From contig CM036617.1 in the NCBI GenBank assembly GCA_020746105.1, positions 173,008,412 to 173,072,411 of the forward strand: 64,000 bases of DNA, in the 5' to 3' direction. This DNA comes from Trogon surrucura (lineage: Eukaryota; Chordata; Aves; Trogoniformes; Trogonidae). The position numbers and the translations under genes are program-made. Position 1 is the first letter of the stretch; every line of letters begins with the position of its first letter. Under the pieces are notes generated by a model. It did not search any database. It was given only the letters and a program-made list of their open reading frames with translations, and was not told the origin of the DNA. Shown here one piece after another: positions 25,124 through 38,523 of the stretch.

Positions 25124-28100
25124 AAAATTGGAGACTGCCTGTGATTTGCTGAAGTGCCAGGACAGTGAATGTCCATGGTATATGAAAGGAATTGTTTCGA
25201 TCTTCAAGTGAAGGAGTCTAGAAACACAAATGAAGGCTAAATGATTTCCATCAGGCATGCACCATTCATTGGGAACACTCTGCTTACTGTCTTATTACTA
25301 TTACACAACAGAAAATTTGAAAAAAGCAGGTACATATAAAGTTTGTTGAGAGTCAATGTGACAGGTTGATATCAGAACAGTTGTCCACCAAGCTGTTTCT
25401 TTGGTCTGCATAAAGATTGTCAAATACATGGTACTTCAAAGTGCTAATCTTTGACTAAGTAATGAGTTAGTAGCTGCACTGTATTCCTAAGAGTCCTTAG
25501 TCCCAAAGAGCTCAGGAAAGTATCCTACTCGGGTGGGATATTTTCATATTTTTATGCTGTATTAGACTGTTTTTCTCTTACTTCTACTGAATCCATAGTC
25601 AAAGCTGAAAGTCTGTGATACTCCCTCTTAATATCTTGTGCAGAATTTTGTCTACAACACCTACAGAGAAGGTCAAAGGGAGATTGTTACATCTGACTCA
25701 GGGAGGAAAGACTGAATCAGCTATGCAAACAAAAGAAATCTGTATCATGGGGTAAAGAGATTGACCTTTAGATATAGCAACGATAGCAGAACGGAACAGT
25801 CATAAAGCTGTTAACCAAATGATTCGGTCTGACAATCTCGAATCAAAATGAAAAAAAGCTTTTATTATCATTCATTTTTTAAATTCGTTCTTGCTGAAAT
25901 AAATTTGGTTTATGTGGACAAGTTTTAGTCAGTGGTCTACACAAAATGAAAAATCCCACAATTGTCACATAGCAAGGCCGGAGCTGGCTTGCAGTTGGTC
26001 ATCTCCTGGACTTTATCTTTTAATATGAATATTGACAATAAGTCTCAGAATTGTGCACTGGGCATTGTGATAAACAATTACAGGCTTGAAAATTTTAACT
26101 TGAAGCAAAAATGAAAATTCTTTATATGCAACACGAAAAAAAGCCCTTCAGTAGTTGAAAAGCTGGACCTTAAAAGCCGTTCGTATAACCCTTTAGGTTT
26201 TTACAGAGTATCAGTGGTATGTGGATTGGACTACATTTTCAGTGCAGACACACCTGAGTTGGTTCCACAGCACCAAAACCAATGTGCAGAGTCTCCCCTT
26301 GAACCTGGTCCACAGAAACTGAAAACAGCATAAAAATAAACAAGGAGCAAGGTCTGAAAATTATAGGCATTGCACAGACTCTTACTAGGAACGGTGCATT
26401 GCTGTAAGGAGTCTGCAATGTAAATAAGTAAGATAAGGAATGACAGGAGGAAATAGCATTGAGGAAGTGATTTGTCTACAAAAACAATGGCTGACTGCAG
26501 TGTAGCATCTGGCTTCCTCACTTTGTAAGTTCAAGTCGCAAGTGTTTTGCCCCGTTTTACAGGCACGTTATTTGCCCAAACAAAATTTTGACGCTTATTT
26601 TGAAAAAAATATCAAAACACAAGGCTGTTAGCTTCCCAACGAGGTTAAACATCTTTAAATGGTTTACATCTCAAATCTTTTCACCCGCCCAGTGAGCAAA
26701 CCAGAGTGTTTACAGTCTTTTGTGCTCCAGACATCATTGGACTCTATTCTCTTCAATAGCGAGTGACCAAATGGTCAGTGTAAAGAGGCATGTATCCTGT
26801 CACCTGGGAAACCTGTGTTCTTAAAAGACACGTGCCACTTGTTCATTTGGAGACTATTATATTTGCCGGAGCACAAGAGGGGACATTGAACTAAGACAGC
26901 TTATGTTTTCTACCAAGGTGAAGGGCAGGATGCTTTCAGTAAAGGTGCCAACTCTCTCATAATGGAAAATTATTTTAGACTATTCTGTTGTCAACCAGTG
27001 CTGAATCTCATCTTAATGGCAGCTTGAGAGATCTGTGGTCTGCTACATAATAGGACATTATCTGAGGCTTTTATTTCTTTTTCTGTATTCTCTATAGGTT
27101 TTGGGAAATAACAGATGCAGCTAACTGACAGACAATTTTTTTACTTCCTTTCCCCTCCATTCCCTCCCAAAAGAACTGCTGGGAAGGTATCCACTATCTC
27201 AGTCAGCAAACGCACAAACTTTTCTGTACCTGCACCAGGAATGACAAGATGGTCAACTGAATGCGGTAGAGAGGAAACACAAGGGCAACCCAGGAGTCTG
27301 AAACATAAACTGTCCTTCCTGTGACTAGCTACTTGGCAGAGATGAGAAGCTGTGTGAGAGGGAGGCAAGGGATTTCTCAACATCATGAACTCTCTGATCA
27401 TTGTCATTACTCTAACGTGTGTTTACAACACACACTGGAAAGCTGCTGTCAGTGATCAAACCAGTTGGTCCAGTGCAATAGGACTAATTCTGAATGACTG
27501 GCTCAAATCCAGGAGACAACTGTTGCATCCTGAACTGATCTCCTCTTAGCTTCTTGCCTCTGTTAAGCCTTTAGAAAGAGTTACAGTCTCTATCTGAGGA
27601 ACTTTTCTTAGAAAAATGTACATAGTGCCCGACATGTTCAGGCCTTGCTCCTGGTTAAGGCCTCAAGTTTCCAGCTCAGAAGAGTACCCAGCACTGAGAG
27701 TATCAACCTAATTCAAAGAGAAGCATTGTGTGGGCTGGTTTGCTTTTTCTGAGCATTTTACAATCCCTAAGGAAAGAAGCCAGAAAATACTACTGTTATA
27801 TGAGTATTTTTCCTAATGCTCTAAGCTTCCAAGCTGGTTAAAGGTGCTAGAGAACATCATGGGCATGTCTAGAGCAATGCCAGTGTCATCAGAGAAAAAA
27901 ACATGTTGTCCAAATCAGTAGGGACGATTAACCAAATATTTGAGGCTCTTAACTGTGAGAAATAAAGAGCTGGAAGCATGATATTGGAGGTGAGAAGGCA
28001 ACTGAAGGCATCCTTGGGGATGATCCTTTGTATTCTCCTAGGAAATAAAAGACTTCCAGTGAGAGGAAACAAAAGACCTGAACAGCAGGAATATTTTGGG

Positions 28101-29158
28101 ACTGGAGCCAGGGAAAAGAGTCAGTAACAAAGACTGGTAATTTTGCATGAATTGCTGTTTTGTGTTGTTGAGCACCAGGATACAGCTGGTGTACTGGCGA
28201 ACCTGAGGATTTGTATTAACTGTATTGAAATGATAATGAAGTTTTTATTTTATGATTGCAGATGTTGGTGGATTATTGTTATTAAGTCCATTAGTGTAAC
28301 AGTACAAATATGAGTTTCTCTTTGCTTACAGTCTTATTTGTTGTAGGTTTGCAAAATTAAATTTAGATAGCTATTAAATAATTTAAAATAACATAAAAGG
28401 TCAGTTGAGGAGATAAAAGCATGGAGATGAAGGTAAAGTAGTTTGACAGATTCAAATTCTCAAGAGGTTGGAGTGAACTCACTGTCTTCCTCTGTCGCAC
28501 TTTATGCATACAGTGTCTCTGTATGGTAATCCAGGGTACAACAAAAGCAAAAGGGGAGATCTGGAGTTGTTTTATTAACTAATGAAAGAGCAATGGTATG
28601 GTTTACAAATTGAGTTTCTCCCTTTGCCTCATCTGAAAAAAAAAACCAAACAAATAAACCAAAACCACCAAATACCTAACTATGCGGAACATCTAGATTT
28701 CTGGCTGCCTAACGTGGAGCATCTCAAAACTGCCCCTTTTTCAGAGAGTTGGCTCTCCATGTTCATGTTTTCAGTGAACTACTCTTTGAGTATCTCAGCT
28801 GAACACCCAACACACTGACCATGGTTGCAAATGTTAACTTACTACAGAAGAGATGCATTTTTCAGTGATAGTGACCAAGTTGTTTTGTTTGGTTGTTTTG
28901 GTTTTTAATATAAAACATATATAATGAGTGTATTAGGACATTTGACTGGTTATGTATGATTTAGATATGTATTAAATGTGTTAAAACTACTACCCTTTTG
29001 AACTTGCAGTCTTGATGGCCTGACAACAGTTAGGGATTTTCCCAGCACAACCCAGTAGTTGCCTCTCCTTAAGCAATGAGCTTTCTGAAAACAATCCTTA
29101 CTGCCAAGTCACATTTACAAATGTGAAGCTCTAGTTTTTTAACATACCTCTCCAGGCT

Positions 29159-29449
29159 GTGGTAAGCAGCCTTTGGCAGCTAACCAACCAGGCAGTGACA
29201 GGTGGTGGGACGCCAGAAGAAAGTCATGCCACAAATAGAGTGAGCACTGCGCTCTCACATGAAAATCTAGCACGGGACTCCTCAAATGTGTTGAGAGCTA
29301 AGAAAACCACAAAAGGATCACCCTGGCCCACTCATTTGGCTGCCGGCATTTGGATAAATGCTATGGCTGATCCAGATCCAGTATCTGAGGATGTCCCTGA
29401 AGCACTGGCTAGGGCACAACTTTTGGACAATGCACAAGTGTTACAATGA
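29159..29449 (+). other. Unrecognised 96-codon open frame
   Basis: The frame begins with a GTG-type codon rather than ATG and encodes a mildly polar, Ala- and Thr-rich peptide ending in AQLLDNAQVLQ. I recognise no domain, signal peptide or membrane segment. Local GC is slightly higher than the flanks. It could be a fragment of a decayed coding or retroviral sequence, or chance. I do not call it a gene. Confidence 0.2.
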
Positions 29450-30039
29450 CCGGCTCTTTCTACTCATATGAATGAGCAGCCAGCTTAGCTGTAAAATCAC
29501 AATAACTTATTTATCCTAGAGAGTTTACTCCCTTTCTCTGAGCTGTGAGGTAGGCCCCTCTGCTTTCAAAAAGAGGAATAAACTGATGAGTTTGAAGAAC
29601 TTGGAAAAGAACTGTAAATTCTTACCTGTCTATGCACATACTTTGAGACATATAAACAAAACAACCGTTAAAAAAATCGATCCCAGGAAGTCATAAACCA
29701 AACATTTTTCACTTCCTTTTAACTATAGTAATTCCTCAGATGTTCTTCACACATTGCTCTCATGTAGAAAATTCATAATGATAAAGCTCTAGAAAAACAT
29801 CTAATTAGACACCAGATTTGCAATTCTTAATGTTCCTTGGTGCTGCTGTTAGCCATTTTTTCTTATTTTTATTCACTGTGCAACGAAAAAAATGTCACCC
29901 CAAAAGAAGTGATTGAGGGGTGATAGGTGTAAGGTGCAGAGAAAGGTGCTAGTGAAACTATTTTTTTAATGTGAATCCGTGTAGCAGCAGTCTCATTTAC
30001 ATTATGAGAGTATGTATGTGGTATGCACATGTGGCATGT

Positions 30040-30062
30040 TATATAATATATATATATATATT
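30040..30062. repeat. TA dinucleotide tract
   Basis: About ten alternating T and A units with one interruption. Confidence 0.85.
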
Positions 30063-30701
30063 CATGCATTTATGCAGAGATGCACACAAAAAGTTTCAGC
30101 CACTCTTAAAGAATCTGTAGCAGTTTCCTACTTGAAGGCAGTCAGAATAAAATAACAATTAATCTTCCAGCACAGCCTAGGCAGTGACAGGGTAAGCTCC
30201 CACATTATGCTGCCAACAAGCTTCCTGGGCTGAGAGGTCCATTCCTTTCTTGTCCTCTTGGCTGAGCCTTCCTATAGACATGCCAACAAGCGTTAAGAGT
30301 TATAGATCTTTCTTTTATGACACCTGACTCATCGAGGTACTAAACCACCTGCTTGATTTTGAGTATGGGAAGTATTTCATTATTCAGGCACATTCTCAGC
30401 TCCTGTAGCTGAACAGGCATAGGATTAGTCAGAAAATGTAACTGGCAGCATTTACTATCTCATTTCACCCAGAGTACCAACTGGTGACAGCAAATAGTCA
30501 CTGCTTTCCTGGCCTCTATCTGAATTGGTGCTTTGGAGCCAGCAGGCAAAGAAATATTTTCTGCAAGTCCTGTGTTCTCAGATTTTTTAAAATGTTCATT
30601 TTAACTCAAGGCAAATTTCTTCTTCCATACGTACAGGCTGTTCCCATAGCTTTATAAAAGACTGTATTTGCAAATGTGGAAGGACAGTATTTTCCGCCTC
30701 T

Positions 30702-30972
30702 ACAGAATCACAGAATGATTGGATTTGGAAGGGACCCTGTAGATCATTTAGTCCAACTCCCCTGCTAAAGCAGGATTGCCTAGAGCACATCACACAGGAT
30801 TGCTCCAGCCGAGTTTTGAAAGTCTCCAGAGGAGGAGACTCCACAACCTCCCTGGGCAGCCTGTGCCAGTGCTCTGTCACTCTCACAGTAAAGAAGTTCT
30901 TCCTCATATTTAAATGAAACTTCCTGTATTCCAGCTTGTGCCCATTGCCCCTTGTCCTGTTGTCGGGCACAG
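30702..30972 (-). mobile_element. CR1 LINE 3' fragment
   Basis: On the minus strand it opens inside the ORF2 C-terminal region (codons reading NRTRGNG, then KFHLNMRKNFFTVRVTE and LPREVVESP) and has a downstream shift in the last codons. It then runs through the 3' UTR block to the tail ATTCTGTGATTCTGT at 30702-30716. About 270 bases long; 5'-truncated. Confidence 0.93.
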
Positions 30973-32981
30973 TGACATTTAAGCCACACTGTTAGGGTTT
31001 GTTTGCAATGGAACAGTATGGAATATATTTCCCAGATACAATACCAAACCTTATGGTTGTTTAGCACAGTTCCAGATCAAAATCTAACAGTGAAGTACTG
31101 TAGTCTTACTAAGAGGATCATGTTAAAATGCAAGTGGAAACAGGAATGACCCTTTCCTTCAAAGCACAGAAAGCTACATAAAAGTTATTGACTTAAAAAA
31201 ATTGTGGACAACCCACATCTTCCCCTGAAGTGTATGAGTGTCAGGAGGCAAGTCTGAAAAAGATTGTATCAATTTATTTCTTTCAGATAACTCAACACTG
31301 AGAAGCAGCGCAACACTCAAAATGGTTTCACAATCAAGCGAGTAGCTTAGGGTTCCAAGACTCTGCAAAAGACAAAAGTAAAAAAAAAACTGTGAGATGA
31401 ACTGTAAGCAAAAATGAAGTGCTTCTGTTCAGTACTTAAGGTGATCCTGTATTTGTAACAACAGAGTACTGTTGACTTAGTATGATTATACTGATGCATA
31501 ATTTAGTTGATGGTTGCTCGGAGCCAAAGTGCCTTGTGACTTCAATGCATATTGGAGTATTGAAGTAAGGCCAACAGAAAATTCAGATACAAAAACAGTT
31601 CTGAAAAAGCAAGTTGTATCTGTTTGTTTTATATGCCCAGATAGACATTCAGTGAAAATATGATGATTACTTTATGAAGTCCACCTTACATATATCTACC
31701 TTAATATCAAGTCCATGCAAAGCCCTCTTGTCATCTTTTAAAATTATGCTAAAATGCTTAAAAATTAAAATCATATGAGCAAGTCAAAATAGAACCCTGG
31801 CATAAGTATATAGCTAATTCATTATTCAGCGGGTTTGGTTACAGATGCTAGGAGAAGAACATGAATATGAGTAGCTAGAAATACATAGATTTCTTCTCGT
31901 TAAAATACATTCACAGAGATAGTTCTGCAGGGAACTCAACCTGCCTGGATACAATTTTGACTTTGTCACATATCCAATAATACTTGAACAAGAAAAGGAT
32001 CTGCACAAGAAATTAACTTCTGTGAAAAAACCTCTGAAAGCAGAACTCCCATATCTTCACACACTGTGGCACATAAATCCAGAGACCACCCCTCAGTTAT
32101 ACTTGTATTGACAGTTCTGCTGTACCTTTATCATTAGCAACGATTTCTCTTCTGCAAAAGACTTCTGTTAGGTTTTTAGAGTGGGTGCTTCTGGAAGAGT
32201 TCACTGCATAATTAGCAGTATTATCCTCCATAACAGGGGTGGTTCATATCAGAATGTGCATTATTAACCACTCATTGCCCTCAGAAGACCTGCTCAAACT
32301 TTTCAGATTGATGTTACAGCATTGTCTGATTTCTACTAATTACAATGGAATGATTTACTTTCCTAACACTACAAGAACTAATTCAGCAAATTTTAGCAAA
32401 TTGTATTTTCTGAACAAAGTACTTTGTGGGTCATTAGATACTAAGATATTTAATTATTTTTAATATGTAAATAAAGCAGGTTAAGTCTACCATATTGAAT
32501 AGAGATAAAAGTTAAGCTTATTTTTGAAGGGAGAAATATCGCATATTCAAACACATGCATGAGAATGTTCTATTTCACATATCACTGACAAATGTACCAA
32601 AGGAAGGTATGTTAATTATTTCTGAAGATGCTTGAGTCATAACCTTAAGCAAATATCTACCAGAAAATTACTGAACAGTAACATCGACAATCCAACTAGA
32701 ATTACCCACACAAAAAAAAAAAGCTGCATTCAAGATTTCTTTCTCCCAGGATGAAAAATATAGAACCTGTTTTTTAAAAATGAGCCAGAAAAAAATCATT
32801 GTACTGTGTTTTTCAAGACCAGGGTTCCTCAGAACAGTGGTCAGCCAAACAAGATGTTACAGCATCCTAAGATGCCAGGAAAGTCTGTATTGAGCCTTTC
32901 TTTCTTTCTGAATAGAAATTTAACACTGGATATGAGCTGCCCTCTTAGCATACCTTTTTCTCAGAAGAAATGTATTTTATG

Positions 32982-33035
32982 AATTTTTTCCTATATTGAT
33001 AATTTTTTCCTATATTGATAAATTTCTATATTGAT
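32982..33035. repeat. 19-base tandem duplication plus partial third unit
   Basis: The unit AATTTTTTCCTATATTGAT occurs at 32982-33000 and again, identical, at 33001-33019. A third, shortened unit (TTTCTATATTGAT) ends at 33035. Confidence 0.92.
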
Positions 33036-35674
33036 AAATCAGTATTTTATAAATAAAAAAGTATAAAAGCATTTCACTTACCTCTCAGCAGTTCAGTGAG
33101 GTTTCTTACAAGCCATTCCAGCACAGTGGCATAAAACCAGCCAAACAGGTGGCCACCACCGCAACATGGCACCAGACAGACATTCCTCTGGCCAAACTTC
33201 AGACAGCAGCTTAGCTGAAATCACTGTGATATCTACTCTTTCTTCTGAAAAATCACCTTTAATTAGAAAAATGGAGAAAGTAATATTCTACCCTATTCTC
33301 AACAGCTTGACAATGACATTGCTCTTCAATTTTTAATTCCCAAACATCTTCATATCAACAGTGCTTAGGGAAATTTTAATTTATTTACAGATATCCTACA
33401 CATGTTCTTATATCATGTGTATTGCTTCCAGAGGTGATGCTGACATAGAGCTACTGGATGTGTGTGAATTTGTCTTGTTTTCTTTGAGCAATTCCTGAAG
33501 GTTGAGTTTATTTAGTTGACAGCAGACTGAGCATGTGCAGATGTTCCTGTCTTACATGAGTAGTAGCCTTGGAGTGTTCAGTTTAAACTCAGTTGTGTGA
33601 AGAAAACAGAGAAGACAAAAGAACATGACATTTTTTTTAACTAACTGCAGGAAAAATTCTACTGACCTTGAGAAAACTGTAAGAAAAATGAGTTCATGTG
33701 AAGTCATTTTTGCTTATACAATATGCGTACCTCTGCTTATTCTACTGCAGAACCCTGTGAGGAAGTCAACATGCACCAACATTTCATACACAATCTGTGA
33801 ACTATTAGCATTCAATTTAGGATTATTCAGTATAAATTCATTTTATATCAACAGTAATGAGTGCTTTTTTTTCAGCTTGTGGCAGTATTTGTTCTCCACT
33901 GTACACTGACTGTAGGCTGATTGACAATTTCAAACTAAATACCAGTAGCCCAAAATAATGTACTCCCACTCTCAACTTGTGCTTGAATATTCAAATGTGC
34001 AGATGTAGGAGTAAAATAGAAGACAGAGAAATGGGGAAAAAAAAAGAAAAAAGTCTTACTGAGACTCCAGGTGCTGGATGTTTGATATTGGCTCACCCCA
34101 GTGAACACTCTTTTCTTAGATGATTGGAGATTGTTATCGTCCCCACAGAAGAGTCCCAATTTTAAGATTCTAGTCTTGTAAATTCTTGTTCAATAATAAT
34201 TCCCATGGAGCAAACCGATGAACTACTTAGCTTTTCTTACCCATTTCAGCATTGCTGGATTAAATCCTGAACATGCTTTTTGAAAGCATTGTTATAAAAG
34301 ATCTGGTTCTTAAAATCAGGCAGCTCAGTGAGGCTATTATCTTCAGTGTGAGCTTTTGAACCAACTACTTTGCCCACATATCTCCACGTGTCCAAATGGC
34401 TGCAACCACATCTTCAGGCCATGTTAGTGTGTTACTATCAGGCACTGTATACAAATGCAAAACGAGTTTAAGTGCCTATTATCTCACTTGCATAAACAAA
34501 CAATTTGCTTGTGAAACAATTTGGCATCTGCATAGGCTTTACAGTGAGAATTAATTATTCATGATCATTACTGCATTACTGCTATAGATGAAAAAAAGGA
34601 AAGTTCTCTTCAAAATGAAGACAATTCATAGTTACAACTTAACAGCCTTGCACTGTCATCTCGGCACAGAAGAATCTGTGATAATTTCCACTGCTGTTGT
34701 GTCAAATGGGGTCTACTCAGAATGAGAAGAGAAATGCTTCCCCACGCTCTGTATCCAATCAAGGCTGATACCTGGATAAAAGGCTTAACCGAATTAAATT
34801 TAGTCATTCATATACATGGGGCATCAGTCAAAAGCTACAGCCTCCCATACAAAAAATTAACTAACAGACCTCTTTTTTTTGCATATTCAGACTGTTAGGC
34901 TTTGCAGAAGATTGAAGAAATAGCGTCAAGCGGCTTTAGAGATTCTGCAGACTCCATTGTCATGCAGCAACTATGGAATATTTGGATCTTTCCAGTCCTT
35001 AGTTAATCTCCTCTCCAGGCAATAAATACCTCTATATAAAGAAAGGATAGGATTCAGGAAGTATAGTGAGGTTGCCATGGTTTACTTCTCTGAATTCTTT
35101 TAATCATATTACAAAGACTAATAAGGCAACGTGAACCCCATAAAAATAATTTCCGTCAATATGCTTTTTTTGCTACCATAAAATATTGCACTTTTATTAT
35201 TAATTCCTTCATCACAAAGAAAAAATGCTGAAATGCTGACCTGAAACATACTCTTAAGATTTACTTATTTCTTTGACATATCAGTATGTGAGTGAAACAA
35301 GAATTGTTTTGCATGGCAAGAAAAATCCGAGACTCTTTTTATTTCCTTCCTTCATTCTAGATGTGAGTGAATGTTCACTATATAGAGAACAAACAAAGCA
35401 CAGATCAGGTTGTCAATGTATGTAGGCTGACATGGCCCAGTAGAATCAAGTTACTCCAGCTTACACTACCTAAAAAAATATGTCATACAAGTAGGACTAT
35501 CTAAACGATTAATATCTCTGGGTCAGTGGCAGAGCAGAAAATAAATGGCACATACAAAATGGATTAAGTGTCTTTCAGACTTATTCTGACATGCAAGAAC
35601 TTAGTGAATTAAAAAGGGAAATGTTTCAGGATAAGGATTTTTTTTTTTAATTATATTTCAGGGCGTCTAAGTAG

Positions 35675-36133
35675 CTAAGTAAAATTTGGAAACCAGGCTA
35701 GAATTACAAAAGGATAAAACAGAATCTCAGAACAGGGAGCTGGCAGGACTGGTGATGTTGTGATAACTCCTCTGCGTCCATGATGAGAGCTTAAAAAGCA
35801 ATCAAGCAGGAAGCGGCTAGTGTTGAATGCCATAGATAACCCTATGAAAACCAGGGAGCTCTTCTCTTTATAACAAACAGGACTATAGTGTTTCCTTGAT
35901 TCACAGATGTGCTGTGATTTGGGTGACAGAAGTATGAGCACTCTTGGTACAAAAACAGTCAAGTTGATTTTTCTCAGGAAGAAGTTGTGGGATGCAAGGA
36001 GATTTAATAAAAAGATAATGGTTTTGCCATAGGGAATGCCAAAATGACAGGAAGTTATGCATGAATCACAACAAGGCACAGAGCGGTTTGTGTTTATAGT
36101 CAAAGGGATGCATTCCAACCCTTGCAGACACAC
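35675..36133 (-). other. Unrecognised 152-codon open frame
   Basis: This is the longest open frame outside the CR1 copies. The predicted peptide is Cys-, Ser- and Leu-rich, with two weakly hydrophobic stretches, and matches no family I know. There is no clear Kozak-like start, no splice context that supports it and no polyadenylation signal tied to it. Chance is the most likely explanation; a decayed retrocopy is the alternative. Confidence 0.2.
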
Positions 36134-37486
36134 CTAGTGCACTTTTAATCTTTATTTCAGGTCCTTATCTCAATAGTAGAAGAGGCAGCCACAAGCTCAA
36201 AGGAGGCTGCAAAATCTGCCCGGGAGCTAGAAAAATAAAAGGGCAACTAACTTGAGCTGCCATGACAATGACATTAGCAGGTCCCAAACTACACAGATCA
36301 GGTTTTTGACCACAATGTAAATACATCTACAGCTCTGAAAAGGCCAACACAACTGTGACACAAAACCCATGAAACAGCCTCTCTCTTGCGTAAGTACAGT
36401 TTTATATTTTACTCAGCTGTAGGTTTTTCATAATGGTACATCAGAGGAAACGGGCAAAAATGGATCACCTTGGGGAACTAACAAATTGGGAAGAATTGAA
36501 GACTTGCTACTGGAAATTCCTCCTGGAGCATACAAGGGAAAGTTCGAGAGGTTTACATCTTTGAGTTTCTGTGAGTGACAGTTTCCAGGCACATGAGTTA
36601 GCATGTATCTTTGCCTTGTGCAGTCTTGTATATCAGCGTCCCCAGGATAAATGGCAGAACAATGGCAAGTCAAATGATATACAAGTAGTCCATGAGCTGT
36701 ACTAGGCACAGAATTCAAAGGAGAATTTGGATGCAACAGGATATGGCAATGTTAAAACTTCTGTGTCTTCCAAGTCTGGGCCAGGATGGTTTGAAAGGAA
36801 AAGTAGCTGGAGATTGTGTAGTCTTCTACACTGTTAAGTTTATTCTGAAAATCATCAATCTTTTTTTTTTTTTTTTCCAAAGATGAACAAAAAAAAAGAC
36901 CTCCAAAGTGATGAGCTGTAGGAAGTGAACATGCGTGTCTTAGGAATGACCAGTTTACAAATAAGGACAACAAAGAACTGTGCAGGTTTACGTATACAAC
37001 TTTAACAGACTTGCATGCAATCCTCAGGGTTAATCTAGACTTGTCAGTGTACTTTAATACTCGGTAGGTGTGTGTATCAGCTCTCTTGGAACACATGACT
37101 TAGTGGGTTTGAAAATTAACACTAGAGCACTCAGCTAACTTTTCTTCTTGCTCTTAAGAAATTTTCAGTCATACGGTTCCAGGAAATGTGACCAGATGTC
37201 TTGAAATAAACATAATTCATCATTATTACACTGACAGGTTGACTTTTCTAATGAGTTTGTTAATTCATTTCCACGAGTCTGATGCACTGAGAGAGGGTAT
37301 GTCTTGTCTCTATTTCACAGAACAGAGGTCATCATTCAATCACCAATACATCCCACACACACAGTTAAATAAGACCACCACAGATCTTTATTCTATAATT
37401 ATAATGCAAGGTAACTATGGTAACGATAGTTGGCAAAGTTTGTCTTTTAAATGGCTTCTGTTGCACAGGTTTTTATATCTTCTTCT

Positions 37487-37498
37487 CCCCCCCCCCCC
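37487..37498. repeat. Poly(C) run, 12 bases
   Basis: Uninterrupted C12, length prone to sequencing error. Confidence 0.85.
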
Positions 37499-38427
37499 TT
37501 CCCACACATATTTTCTTCTTATTATAACAAGAAGATACAGGTAACAACTATGAGATGCATGGATTCCTGTCCTCAGCACTACTGAAGGTCATTGCCTTAT
37601 CGAGATTGGCAATTGCTCTTAACCCAAAGTCATCCTGAAATGCCTTCACGTGTTATGTTCTCAAGGATCATGCAATGTAACAGTCCTTCTCCTTCATACC
37701 TTTACTACATCAGTCCACTTTAGACTATATACAGTTATTGGTACTCACACAAACTAAGAAAAATCCAAAGAAGGCTACTCGATTTCTGTAGAGTGTTGTC
37801 ATTTGATAGTATTTTGACTTAGAAGGAAGACTGTGGTAGAAAGTTTCTTGACTCAAAGGTTTATGTTGTCTGTGAGCCGACTGGCTGTGTCTCCTTTCTT
37901 AATGTCTTTTTTCTATTGACTCACCTTTGTTTTTTGGCAGATTCTGAACAACCTGTTCATTATAATACTGGTGATGTAATCATAGTATGTCTAACACTAC
38001 TTGTTTTACAGAACAAAACAGTACTTTGTTCCTCTGACTAGTTTAAGATGCATTGTTTTTCTTTCATCCATCAAATCATTTCATTTTAATCATGAACCAG
38101 ATGTCAGACTATGTTTAAAAACTTAGGTTGCATGTTACTTGCAGTCAAAAGTACAAAAATTCAAGCACAGAAGTAAAGAAAAGAAGAATTGATCTTCTAA
38201 TTATAAAATGTAATATTATCAGTTATCAGTACAATGTTACTAGTTCTTTGGAAGAGTAAGGTTTGAAAACAGATAAAAATAAAGCTAGAGTTGCACTATG
38301 CAAAGAAGTACAGAAAACATTAGGTACACAACTTGATCTGTTAAACTATCCCTATATTTGAGTTTTTAAAATGGCTTGAATCACAGTGATAAAATTCCAT
38401 TGGCTTAAAAAAAAAAAGAAATCTATG

Positions 38428-38523
38428 GACTAAATTCCATTCTGATATAATTTTAGAGCAATTCAACTGTAAGCAGTGGTGGTGTTCCAGATTTACACCA
38501 GCGTAATTGAGACCAGAATCAGC
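38428..38523 (-). repeat. Ancient palindromic (MITE-like) repeat, both arms diverged
   Basis: The right arm (38480-38520), read on the minus strand, gives ATTCTGGTCTCA, a 7-base spacer, then TGGTGTAAATC, identical in both blocks and spacing to the copy at 9681-9743. The left arm (38428-38455, reading ACTAAATTCCATTCTG) looks like the diverged mirror half. The arms together fit a short palindromic nonautonomous element. Family assignment rests on memory of similar amniote repeats. Confidence 0.5.

Larger units (their letters stand above)
25124..30701. other. Unique AT-rich sequence, no gene recognised
   Basis: No supported gene or repeat family. A short TA-alternating tract lies at 30040-30062. 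A 96-codon open frame (29159-29449, plus) is listed separately as unexplained. Confidence 0.6.
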
